In this document: in pieces, positions 29,121-36,913 of the stretch | Numbering within the stretch: position 1 is the first letter of the stretch | Layout of the letters: each line of letters starts with the position of its first letter | NCBI GenBank assembly: GCA_963746735.1 | Contig: CAVVCO010000033.1 | Location: 10,328 to 74,327, forward strand | Direction: 5' to 3' | DNA: 64,000 nt | Origin: CAVSWT01 sp963746735 | GTDB taxonomy: Bacteria; Bacteroidota; Ignavibacteria; Ignavibacteriales; Ignavibacteriaceae | The notes under the pieces: generated by a model | Seen by the model: only the letters and a program-made list of their open reading frames with translations | Told to the model about the DNA's origin: nothing | The model's database searches: none | Position numbers and translations under genes: made by a program

Positions 29121-30356
29121 TTAACCTTTAATAGTGTATTTTGTTTTTATAACATATCTTGTATCCGGCTGACTAATAACCGGGAAGTTAAGAACTATAA
29201 TTCTATATAATAAAACTAATATTGCAACAAATCCTACTGTAACTGATATTTCTCCAATTGATGGGAAGTATGAACCAAAAGAATACGGAGGAGTGTACGC
29301 AACCACAAAATTATCAATTCTATTTAACAGCACTCCAAAAATAACCAAAGATGAAGCAGTGAATAATAACGATGGAGAACGTAAAACTTTTTTCGAGAGG
29401 AACATTCTTAAAGGAATAATTATTCCCACTACAACTTCAATTGTGAACATAATACTTGCAGTATTTAATTGTGTTAGGTAAACAAATGTTTCTCTAACCA
29501 TCATGTCACCAATTTTGAAAGCTAGATAAATTCCTAATAAAGGGGCAATGGTATAACCTAATGGAGTTAAAACATCCATTTCAGGCTTTTGCCCAAACGA
29601 TTTTGAAGCGAGAATTGATTCGAAAATTACCATAGGGAATCCAACAGAAATTGCTGAAAGCAAAAACAATAATGGTAAAATAGGTGTCTGCCATAAAGGA
29701 TGCATTTTCGGGCCAGCGATCACCATCAAAGTTCCTAAAGAAGATTGATGCAAAGTTGAAAGTACAACACCTAAAATAATAAAGATGAAAATTGTTTTTC
29801 CTAATCCTCTATCTAATAATCTTAAAAATTTATCCAGAGGTTTATTTAATGCTGATAGAAAACCAATCAACTTTACATGACCAATAAATCTTTCTGTAAC
29901 GACGGGAAGGAACTCCACATAAAGGACAGTTACATACATCATTACACAAATACCAACTTCAAAAAGAGCGGAGTTTCCATTCCACATAACTAGCGGATGC
30001 CAGATGAAGTACCATCTTCCTATATCAACAAAAACACCAATTGCTACAAAAGTATAACCAAGCATTGCAGTTAATAAGGCTGGCCTAACAATAGCATGAA
30101 ATCTTTCCCGGTGCATAATGTGTCCAAGCGCTGCAGAAGTAAATCCGCCAGCAGCAAGAGCAACACCAGCAGCCACATCAATTCCAATCCATATTCCCCA
30201 GGGGTATTGATTATTTAAGTGCGTTACTGCTCCAATACCAAATATAAATCTGCCTGCTAAAAAGAATAATCCATTAAGAGCTAAAAGTATTAATACAAAA
30301 ACGCCCGGGGTAAAAAATTTCTTTTGCATCGGAGCGGGTCTGTGAAAAGTTTCCAT
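29121..30356 (-). CDS. NrfD/HmcC-type quinone-interacting membrane protein
   Basis: The 411-residue integral membrane protein has about ten helices and the usual NrfD-family features: PWGIWIG after the first helix, WHPLVMWN, and LHQSSLGTL. Family members anchor periplasmic ferredoxin subunits and exchange electrons with the quinone pool without cofactors of their own. GAGGG precedes the ATG. It starts 2 bases after the ferredoxin gene and ends 4 bases before the cytochrome gene, so the three subunits almost certainly form one complex. Confidence 0.92.
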   Translation of the reverse strand: METFHRPAPMQKKFFTPGVFVLILLALNGLFFLAGRFIFGIGAVTHLNNQYPWGIWIGIDVAAGVALAAGGFTSAALGHIMHRERFHAIVRPALLTAMLGYTFVAIGVFVDIGRWYFIWHPLVMWNGNSALFEVGICVMMYVTVLYVEFLPVVTERFIGHVKLIGFLSALNKPLDKFLRLLDRGLGKTIFIFIILGVVLSTLHQSSLGTLMVIAGPKMHPLWQTPILPLLFLLSAISVGFPMVIFESILASKSFGQKPEMDVLTPLGYTIAPLLGIYLAFKIGDMMVRETFVYLTQLNTASIMFTIEVVVGIIIPLRMFLSKKVLRSPSLLFTASSLVIFGVLLNRIDNFVVAYTPPYSFGSYFPSIGEISVTVGFVAILVLLYRIIVLNFPVISQPDTRYVIKTKYTIKG

Positions 30357-30358
30357 AA

Positions 30359-31261
30359 TTATTTACCCTCCTCACTTTCACCACGTTTTTTGCCTAACCA
30401 CATTATTCCGGCAAGTAAAGCATATAAAGATGCAGGCGGAACGAAGTAAGCAAAAATTCCATGTTGAATTGATTCTGAAACACCAGGTGCTGGTTTATCT
30501 CCGAGCTTTGGAAATTGCAGTTTTGCAAAATCTTCATTTGCTAAATACATCCATGAAGTTCCACCAACTTCAACTTCACCAAAAATATGATTAACGTATC
30601 TATCAGGATCTAATTTTATTCTTTCTCTGGCAGTTTTAATTAATTCACTCCGCGATCCATAAGTTAAAGCTTCAACAGGACAAATTTCTACGCATGCAGG
30701 GAGCTTTCCAACTTTTGTCCTTTCAAAGCAGAAATCACATTTCATTATGTGCGGATTAAGTGCTTTATCAAATTCAAATGCTGGAACTTGAAATGGGCAG
30801 GCGACCATACAATAACGGCAGCCGATGCATTTATCAGTATCCCATGTTACTGCACCATTTTCATTTTTTGAAAAGGCTCCAACGATACATGCGGAAACGC
30901 ATGCTGGATGGTCGCAGTGCATACATTGAACTTTTACGTTTATGGGTAAGTTTGAATTTTGAATATTATCATACTGATTAACAACTGTTAATGCAGTTTC
31001 ATCAGGGCGGCGCATATTTTTAAAAACAGATTTATCTTCATAGGATGATATATCGGCTGTCGGCAAATCATGTGCTTTTTTACAGGCCCATTCGCAATTT
31101 CTGCAGCCTATGCAAACAGTTGTGTCCACCAAAACTCCCATTCTATCCTCAGATAGAATATTTTTAGGAGCTGCTTTTGCCTTTTTGGTTGAGACCCCTG
31201 CTATTGCAGTTGTTAATAATCCTGCTGACTTAAAAAAGTTTCTTCTATTTTGTTTTTCCAT
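30359..31261 (-). CDS. Tat-exported HybA/HmcB-like ferredoxin with four [4Fe-4S] sites and a C-terminal membrane helix
   Basis: The N-terminus NRRNFFKSAGLL fits a twin-arginine signal, so the protein should be exported folded. Four cysteine groups follow: CIGCRNCEWAC, CMHCDHPACVSAC, CIGCRYCMVAC and CDFCFERTKVGKLPAC with VEICP. These are typical of the HybA/DsrO/HmcB family carrying four [4Fe-4S] clusters. A single hydrophobic helix near the C-terminus (SLYALLAGIMWLG) anchors it. GGGGA precedes the ATG, and a sigma-54 promoter lies about 30-45 bases upstream. It is the first gene of the minus-strand operon and would carry electrons between NrfD and the multiheme cytochrome. Confidence 0.92.
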   Translation of the reverse strand: MEKQNRRNFFKSAGLLTTAIAGVSTKKAKAAPKNILSEDRMGVLVDTTVCIGCRNCEWACKKAHDLPTADISSYEDKSVFKNMRRPDETALTVVNQYDNIQNSNLPINVKVQCMHCDHPACVSACIVGAFSKNENGAVTWDTDKCIGCRYCMVACPFQVPAFEFDKALNPHIMKCDFCFERTKVGKLPACVEICPVEALTYGSRSELIKTARERIKLDPDRYVNHIFGEVEVGGTSWMYLANEDFAKLQFPKLGDKPAPGVSESIQHGIFAYFVPPASLYALLAGIMWLGKKRGESEEGK

Positions 31262-31290
31262 GAATCCCCAAAATTTTTTTTTTATAAAGG

Positions 31291-31306
31291 GGCAAAAAGT
31301 AAGCCA
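31291..31306 (-). promoter_or_regulatory. Sigma-54 (-24/-12) promoter for the minus-strand operon
   Basis: On the minus strand the sequence is TGGCTTACTTTTTGCC: GG, ten bases, GC. It matches the TGGCAC-N5-TTGC consensus at TGGC and at TTTGC. The predicted transcription start is about 18 bases before the ATG at 31261, giving a short leader that still includes the GGGGA ribosome-binding site. Confidence 0.78.
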
Positions 31307-31677
31307 CCTAAATCCCTAATAAACTTAGAAAAATCAATAAAAAGCAACAAAATAGTTATCACAATGAATAATTGCTATGCGACATATTCTTGGTTGTAGG
31401 AAATATCTATATCTATAAGTATGAAATAATTTTAATTATTGGTTGATAACGTATAAATATTAAACGTTGACATGTTCCATGCTTAGCCGTTTATATTTTC
31501 AACGTGTATAAAATTTCATTTCCACCCTTAATCGAATTAAACGAGAAATTCACCAAAGATGCCGTTTAGTAATTCAACGTCTCTGATAATATAAAATATT
31601 AACTCTAATAAATTTTAATATCCCTAACTGATTTATATAAAATAAGTTATGGCAATTTTATGGATATTAAATGTTTC

Positions 31678-31693
31678 CGGCATTTAGATTGCC
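31678..31693 (+). promoter_or_regulatory. Sigma-54 (-24/-12) promoter for the plus-strand operon
   Basis: The sequence CGGCATTTAGATTGCC has GG at 31679-31680, ten bases, and GC at 31691-31692, with good matches to GGCA and TTGC. The predicted start of transcription is about 40 bases before the ATG at 31744. A sigma-54 activator is encoded in the same locus at 36903. Confidence 0.72.
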
Positions 31694-31743
31694 TAAACTA
31701 GTATTGATCTTTGTTCTATAAATAAATTATTGAGGAAAATAAA

Positions 31744-32415
31744 ATGGTAGCTTTATATGTACTTTTAGGATTCATACTCTTAATAATAATTGACGCTTTT
31801 GTAATAAAAGCAGAGAAAAAATATCACCCGGCTTTCAAAAAACAATATGAAGTAATTGAAAATGTTCTATTTGATAACATTAGTGTAACAATTCCCGCCG
31901 ACTCTTATATTTCAAAAGGACACACCTGGGCAGAACTTCAAGGCAACGGATTGGTTAAAATAGGTGTTGACGAATTTGCCTTAAAAACTCTTGGGAAATT
32001 TATTGTAACAAATATTGCTAAACCAGGAAAATTAGTTAAAAAAGGCGATCCGATTATTGAAGCAAAAATTGGTGAAAAGCATATCAGTTTTCATTCACCT
32101 TTAGATGGTACTGTTAGTTTTATTAATGATGATCTTGTTGGCAAGAGCATTTCAGATGCTTACGGCGAAGATTGGGGAGCAATTGTTTCTCCGGTTAACT
32201 TTGATAAAAACATAACTAATCTTAAATCTAATGAAAATGTTATAAAATGGCTTCAAGATGAATTTATAAGATTGAAATTTTATTTGATTGATTCTATGCA
32301 GCCTGGAATTGCTGGTGTTACAATGCTGGATGGCGGAAGAATAGTGGAAGGTGCTGTATCTCAATTAGATCAAAACTCAATTCAAAAATTTGAAGAAGAT
32401 TTCTTAAAAGTTTAA
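31744..32415 (+). CDS. Membrane-anchored GcvH-like protein
   Basis: The 223-residue protein has an N-terminal helix (about 3-22), a linker, a GcvH-like lipoyl-type domain (about 55-160, ISKGHTWAELQGNGLVKIGV to EDWGAIV), and a C-terminal region with a glycine-rich turn. The residue aligned with the lipoyl lysine of GcvH is E111; a lysine follows at 112, so register matters but the normal motif is absent. The anchor and tail match the receiver-containing protein at 24038. It is the first gene after the sigma-54 promoter and is followed 13 bases later by a ferredoxin gene. A structural or electron-transfer adaptor role is possible; a glycine-cleavage role is unlikely because no gcvT or gcvP is present. 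Confidence 0.85.
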   Translation: MVALYVLLGFILLIIIDAFVIKAEKKYHPAFKKQYEVIENVLFDNISVTIPADSYISKGHTWAELQGNGLVKIGVDEFALKTLGKFIVTNIAKPGKLVKKGDPIIEAKIGEKHISFHSPLDGTVSFINDDLVGKSISDAYGEDWGAIVSPVNFDKNITNLKSNENVIKWLQDEFIRLKFYLIDSMQPGIAGVTMLDGGRIVEGAVSQLDQNSIQKFEEDFLKV

Positions 32416-32428
32416 GGGGAAGAATAAA

Positions 32429-33208
32429 ATGAACACGGAAAATTTAACTAACAGCGATCAAATGGGACTGCTCTTTGATGCTACTTTATGTGTCGGCTGT
32501 GGAAGCTGTTACGACGCTTGCAAAAAAGAAAATAAATTACCGGCAACTAATAAAGATTTCTTAAAAGATCATTTATCAAACAATACTTATACTGTTGTTG
32601 AGGAATACGGCGACAATTATGCACGGAAAATGTGTATGCATTGTGCTGAGCCTACTTGTGTTTCAGTTTGTCCGGTAGGTGCATTTGAAAAAACGAAACT
32701 TGGACCTGTACTTTATGACGCTGACAAATGTATTGGCTGCAGATATTGTATGCAAGCTTGTCCGCACAGCGTCCCGCGGTATGAATGGGGCAGTACTTCT
32801 CCTAGAGTTAGAAAATGTGTAATGTGCTATGATAGATTGAAGAAAGGCAAATTAACCGCTTGTGCAGAAGCATGCCCAACTGAAGCAACAACATGCGGGA
32901 AAATTTCAGATTTAGTTAAAGAAGCAAAACGTAGAATTAAAGAATCCCCGAATAATTATTATCCTCATATTTACGGACTTGAAGAAGCAGGCGGAAGCAA
33001 TGTTTTAATTCTTTCTCCGGTTCCTTTTGAGCAGCTTGGATATTCTTCTAAAGTTCCTTTGCAATCAATGCCGAGCTTTACAATGCAGGCAATGGAAAAA
33101 ATTCCTTCAGTGGTTTCAATGGGAGGAATTTTCTTAACCGGCATGTATTGGCTGACAAAGCGTAAAAATGAAATTGCAAAGCAAGAAAAGCTTGAAGGGA
33201 AAAAATAA
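32429..33208 (+). CDS. HybA/HmcB-like ferredoxin without signal peptide, C-terminal membrane helix
   Basis: The same four cysteine groups as in the protein at 30359 are present: CVGCGSCYDAC, CMHCAEPTCVSVC, CIGCRYCMQAC and CVMCYDRLKKGKLTAC with EACP. The length is 259 residues. The N-terminus is polar, with no twin-arginine or Sec signal, so the cluster domain should remain in the cytoplasm. A C-terminal helix (VVSMGGIFLTGMYWLT) followed by lysines would anchor it. It directly precedes the NrfD gene. It probably docks to NrfD from the cytoplasmic side, opposite to its paralogue. Confidence 0.9.
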   Translation: MNTENLTNSDQMGLLFDATLCVGCGSCYDACKKENKLPATNKDFLKDHLSNNTYTVVEEYGDNYARKMCMHCAEPTCVSVCPVGAFEKTKLGPVLYDADKCIGCRYCMQACPHSVPRYEWGSTSPRVRKCVMCYDRLKKGKLTACAEACPTEATTCGKISDLVKEAKRRIKESPNNYYPHIYGLEEAGGSNVLILSPVPFEQLGYSSKVPLQSMPSFTMQAMEKIPSVVSMGGIFLTGMYWLTKRKNEIAKQEKLEGKK

Positions 33209-33209
33209 A

Positions 33210-34388
33210 ATGAAAAATAATATTTTTAAATTTACTTTTTGGAAAGTTATAAGTGTAATCATAGCCATCATAGGCATATATTCCTTATATATCAGATTTA
33301 GTAAAGGATTAGGTGCTTCAACAAATTTAACCGACGCTGTTCCGTGGGGATTGTGGATTGGATTTGATTTCATTGGAGTAGGATTAGCTGCCGCTGGATT
33401 TACTATTGCTGCGACTGCACACATTTTTAATAATCACAAGTATGAATCTATTGCCCGTTCCGCAATTCTTACAGCATTTATTGGTTATATGATGGTAGTT
33501 GCTTTACTGGTTATTGATTTAGGCAAACCCGAAAATTTTTGGCATCCATTAGTAATGTGGAATGTTCATTCAGTAATGTTTGAAATAACCTGGTGTGTAA
33601 TATGCTATTCCACAGTTTTATCGATTGAATTTGCCCCTGTTATTTTTGAAAAGTTCAAATTGAAATGGCCTTTGAAGCAAGTTAAGAAAATTACAATTCC
33701 GGTTGTCATCTGCGGAGTTTTATTTTCAACATTACATCAATCGTCTTTTGGTTCCCTTTATTTAATTGTTCCCGGAAAAGTTTATCCGTTGTGGTACTCA
33801 TCAATTTTGCCTATACACTTTTTTGTTTCCTGTATAGCCGCAGGTTTATCTATGATTATTTTTGAATCATATTTATCTGCTCGTGCTTTTAATCAGGGAT
33901 TAAACATTAGAATTATTTCAGGCTTGGGTAAGGGTGTTTTAATAGCAATAATAGTTGGAATGCTTTTGAAATTTGTTGATTTAACTCTATCGGGCAAACT
34001 TGGATTTCTTTTCGCTCAGGCAAATGAAACTTACATGTTTTGGCTGGAAATATTTTTAGGTTCAATTATCCCAATTTTAATTCTAACAAGTCCTAAATAT
34101 AAAGTTAACCGCACAGGGATTTACTTCGCATCAATATTTGCAATATCAGGTTTTATACTCAACAGAATGAACCTTTGTGTAACATCTTTAGTGAGGTCTT
34201 CAGGACAATCTTACACTCCTTCATTTGAAGAGATAGGAATTACATTGTTCCTCTTAATGTCGGCAATGATTGCATTCAAATTAGTAGTAGAGAATTTTAA
34301 TGTATTTGAAAAAGAAGAACATGCCGAGAATAAGGTTCAGGTTAAAAAAGAAATTTTAACTAACGAAATATTAATAGACAAACAATAA
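33210..34388 (+). CDS. NrfD/HmcC-type membrane protein (second copy)
   Basis: The 392-residue protein has about ten membrane helices and the same conserved segments as the protein at 29121 (PWGLWIG, WHPLVMWN, LHQSSFGSL), so the two are paralogues. The start at 33210 is chosen because GAAGGG lies upstream and the product then begins at the usual place before helix 1; longer starts run into the preceding ferredoxin gene. The stop overlaps the next ATG by one base. It should link the quinone pool to the signal-less ferredoxin. Confidence 0.9.
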   Translation: MKNNIFKFTFWKVISVIIAIIGIYSLYIRFSKGLGASTNLTDAVPWGLWIGFDFIGVGLAAAGFTIAATAHIFNNHKYESIARSAILTAFIGYMMVVALLVIDLGKPENFWHPLVMWNVHSVMFEITWCVICYSTVLSIEFAPVIFEKFKLKWPLKQVKKITIPVVICGVLFSTLHQSSFGSLYLIVPGKVYPLWYSSILPIHFFVSCIAAGLSMIIFESYLSARAFNQGLNIRIISGLGKGVLIAIIVGMLLKFVDLTLSGKLGFLFAQANETYMFWLEIFLGSIIPILILTSPKYKVNRTGIYFASIFAISGFILNRMNLCVTSLVRSSGQSYTPSFEEIGITLFLLMSAMIAFKLVVENFNVFEKEEHAENKVQVKKEILTNEILIDKQ

Positions 34389-35104
34389 TGGAAAACAACA
34401 ACCGAAATAGAAGTGAAGATTTGCACTGCATCTGGATGTCGTCAAATCATGTAGCATATAAATTATGCGACAAGGAATTCGATTGCGAAAATTGTGATTT
34501 TGATAAAGCAATCAGAAACTTATCCGGTCAAAATACTTTAGATGTAAATGATGAGGACAACCATAAGGACATACTCATCGAAACTATTTCTAAAATAGAA
34601 AATGAATTTTATGATGATAAATCTATTTATTTAGATAATCAGTTGATTATAAAAAAACTTTTTGGGCCAACTTTTTACTTGGGAATAAATCCTTTTCTCT
34701 CTTATTTATTTGATGATGTAAATAGTGTGGAAGGATTTGAAGAAGACGTTGTATCCAAAGGACAATTTCTATTTAAAATTAAAGGGGAGTGGGGTGAAAA
34801 GAGTTTTTATTCACCCATTAATTTAATTTTAATTGAGAAATTAAATTTTAATAAAGGGAAATTACCTTTAAACAATAAGTTGGCGGCAATTTTAATTAAT
34901 GACTTTGAAGACAGCATAAATCCGATGGAAATTAATGATTGGAATATTAGAAAAAACAATTCACTGCACTTGTTAAAATCTTTCATTAAAAATAAGCCTG
35001 ATATTGGTCAAAGCTTAATGGATGGAGGCGAAAAAATAAAATATTTGCATCAATATCTTGGAAATGCAAAATATAAAAAGCTACTGGATAGTATGTTTGT
35101 TTAA
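34388..35104 (+). CDS. Cysteine-motif plus degenerate GcvH-like protein
   Basis: The 238-residue soluble protein starts with a motif of four cysteines, C14, C27, C33 and C36 (C-x12-C-x5-C-x2-C, within HCIWM to CENCDFDKA), a possible zinc or iron-sulfur site. A GcvH-like stretch lies at about 82-175, with the turn FYSP. The position of the lipoyl lysine is W135. The C-terminal part, with DGGEKIKYLHQYLG, has no recognised fold. The TAATG overlap with the NrfD gene shows coupling. It is the fourth gene of the operon and is followed by a terminator. The function is unknown. Confidence 0.78.
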   Translation: MENNNRNRSEDLHCIWMSSNHVAYKLCDKEFDCENCDFDKAIRNLSGQNTLDVNDEDNHKDILIETISKIENEFYDDKSIYLDNQLIIKKLFGPTFYLGINPFLSYLFDDVNSVEGFEEDVVSKGQFLFKIKGEWGEKSFYSPINLILIEKLNFNKGKLPLNNKLAAILINDFEDSINPMEINDWNIRKNNSLHLLKSFIKNKPDIGQSLMDGGEKIKYLHQYLGNAKYKKLLDSMFV

Positions 35105-35125
35105 TATTTTATTCTGAAGAATTAT

Positions 35126-35148
35126 TGAGCGAAATTATCTTTCGCTCA
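35126..35148 (+). terminator. Terminator of the plus-strand redox operon
   Basis: Perfect 9-base arms TGAGCGAAA (35126-35134) and TTTCGCTCA (35140-35148) enclose a 5-base loop and are followed by TTTTATTTAT. It lies 22 bases past the stop of the GcvH-like gene and separates the redox operon from the kinase/regulator genes. Confidence 0.85.
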
Positions 35149-35301
35149 TTTTATTTATAAGTAGAATTATAATAAGTTTGAATTGCAAGTAGAAATATTT
35201 TCTATATTATTGTAACAAAATATTTCTGCAAGCATATAATTTCGTTGAATGTTATAAAGGGAATGACTAAGTTTACAAAAAGGTAATAGGGGATAGATTA
35301 T

Positions 35302-36913
35302 ATGAAACCTAAAATACAAAACCGCTTAAGTGTAAGACTAATTGTCATCATCTCGGTTATATTAATTCTAATCCTATCAATTTATACATACATTTCAATT
35401 AATAACCTCGAAGGATATTTAACTCGTAATAGTTTTAATCATGCATATAACGTTAGCGATGTAATAAAAAAATCAACACGCTATGGTATGCTTTTGAATA
35501 GGCGTCAGGATGTACATGAAATAATCAAAACGATAGGAACAGAAAAAGATGTTAAGAATATCAGAATTTATAACAAGCAGGGGTTAATAATTTTTTCAAC
35601 CGACACTTCTGAAATTTTAAAAAAGGTAAACTTAAAAGCCGAAGCATGCGTTGTATGCCATAACTCTGCGGTTCCGCTAAATACTCTCAGTAATAAAGAT
35701 AAAATGAGAATTTATACTACGCCTGACAATACAAGAGTGCTGGGTTTAATTAACCCAATTGAAAATGAAGAAGATTGCTATAACTCTGATTGTCATGCAC
35801 ATTCTCCTAAGATTCAATTTCTGGGTGTTCTAGATGTTATGGTTTCATTAGCAGAATTGGATTCAATTAAAACCGAAACAGCAAAAGCAACAATTGCAAA
35901 CTCGGTTATTATAACGGTTGTAATTGCATTCGTAAGTGGTATCTTCATTATACTTCTTGTGAATATTCCTTTAAAAAAATTATTAATTGGTATGGAAGAA
36001 GTTGGAAACGGAAATCTTGATTATAGAATTTCAATTAAATCACAAGATGAACTTGGTAAAGCAGCTAAGCGATTTAATGATATGTCCTCTAAAGCTGAAA
36101 GAGGCACACCAGTCAATAAAAAATTGGTCTGAGACTTTAAATGAAAAAGTGAATGAAAAAACAGAAGAGCTTAAAAATATTTACAGCCAGGTTAATCAAA
36201 TTGAAAAACTGGCATCACTTGGAAAACTTTCAGCAACGGTTGCCCACGAGCTTAATAATCCGCTTGAAGGAATTTTAACCTATAGTAAATTAATTTCTAA
36301 GAAACTTCAAGCTCAGCAAGGTAATGGAGAAAATGTTAAACTGATTGAATATTTAAGTTTGATTTCAGATGAATCTGCCCGCTGTGGTAAAATTGTAAAA
36401 GACCTTCTTATATTTTCACATAAAGATGATTCAGAGCTGGTCGAATATGATATAAATTCGTTAATGGATAAAAGCGTAACATTAATTAATCATCATCTTG
36501 AAATTCATAAAGTAAAACTTCATAAAAATTATGAAATAAAATATGCTGTTGTACTATGTACTCCGCAAAAGATTCAGCAAGCATTTATGGCATTACTAAT
36601 AAATGCAATCGAGTCAATGCCTGATGGCGGGAATATCTACGTCAAGATAAATGAAGAAAGCGAAAATGTTATAATTAGAATAATTGATGAAGGAACCGGT
36701 ATACCTGAAAAAGATATTGAGCATATTTTTGAACCTTTTTATTCTACCAAAGAAGCTTCTAAGGGAACCGGCTTGGGGCTTTCGGTTACTTATGGGATTA
36801 TAACTTATCATAAAGGCGAACTAAAAGTTGAAAGTACTTCTGAAAAAGGAACTTGCTTTAAAATAATTTTGCCTACAATAAATAAAGCTAAAGGGACACA
36901 TTATGAGTCGTAA
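35302..36913 (+). CDS. Heme-sensor histidine kinase, one frameshift
   Basis: The N-terminal part has a helix (about 13-32), a periplasmic domain with CVVCH at 116-120 and CYNSDCH at 159-165, a second helix and HAMP, closely parallel to the kinase at 26055. The frame breaks near 36092, where one extra base in TCTAAAGCTGAAAG would restore MSSKLKEAHQS. The rest continues to 36913: HisKA with TVAHELNNP, N box (ALLINAIES), G1 (DEGTGI) and G2 (GTGLGL). Unlike its paralogue it has no cysteine insertion in the ATPase domain. It overlaps the following sigma-54 activator gene by 11 bases, so the two form a pair. Confidence 0.85.

Larger units (their letters stand above)
31262..31743. promoter_or_regulatory. 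482-bp divergent control region between two redox operons
   Basis: The region separates two divergent operons and contains a sigma-54-type promoter near each end (31291-31306 on minus, 31678-31693 on plus). No ORF or RNA is seen in the middle. Several TTGATAACG/CAACGT-like words occur around 31440-31600 (for example AACGTTGA at 31464 and TTCAACGT at 31498 and 31573) and are candidates for activator-binding sites. They are not proven repeats. Confidence 0.65.

Noticed and set aside
24038..35104. A true glycine cleavage system
   Set aside because: GcvH-like domains lack the lipoyl lysine, and no aminomethyltransferase or glycine decarboxylase gene is nearby.
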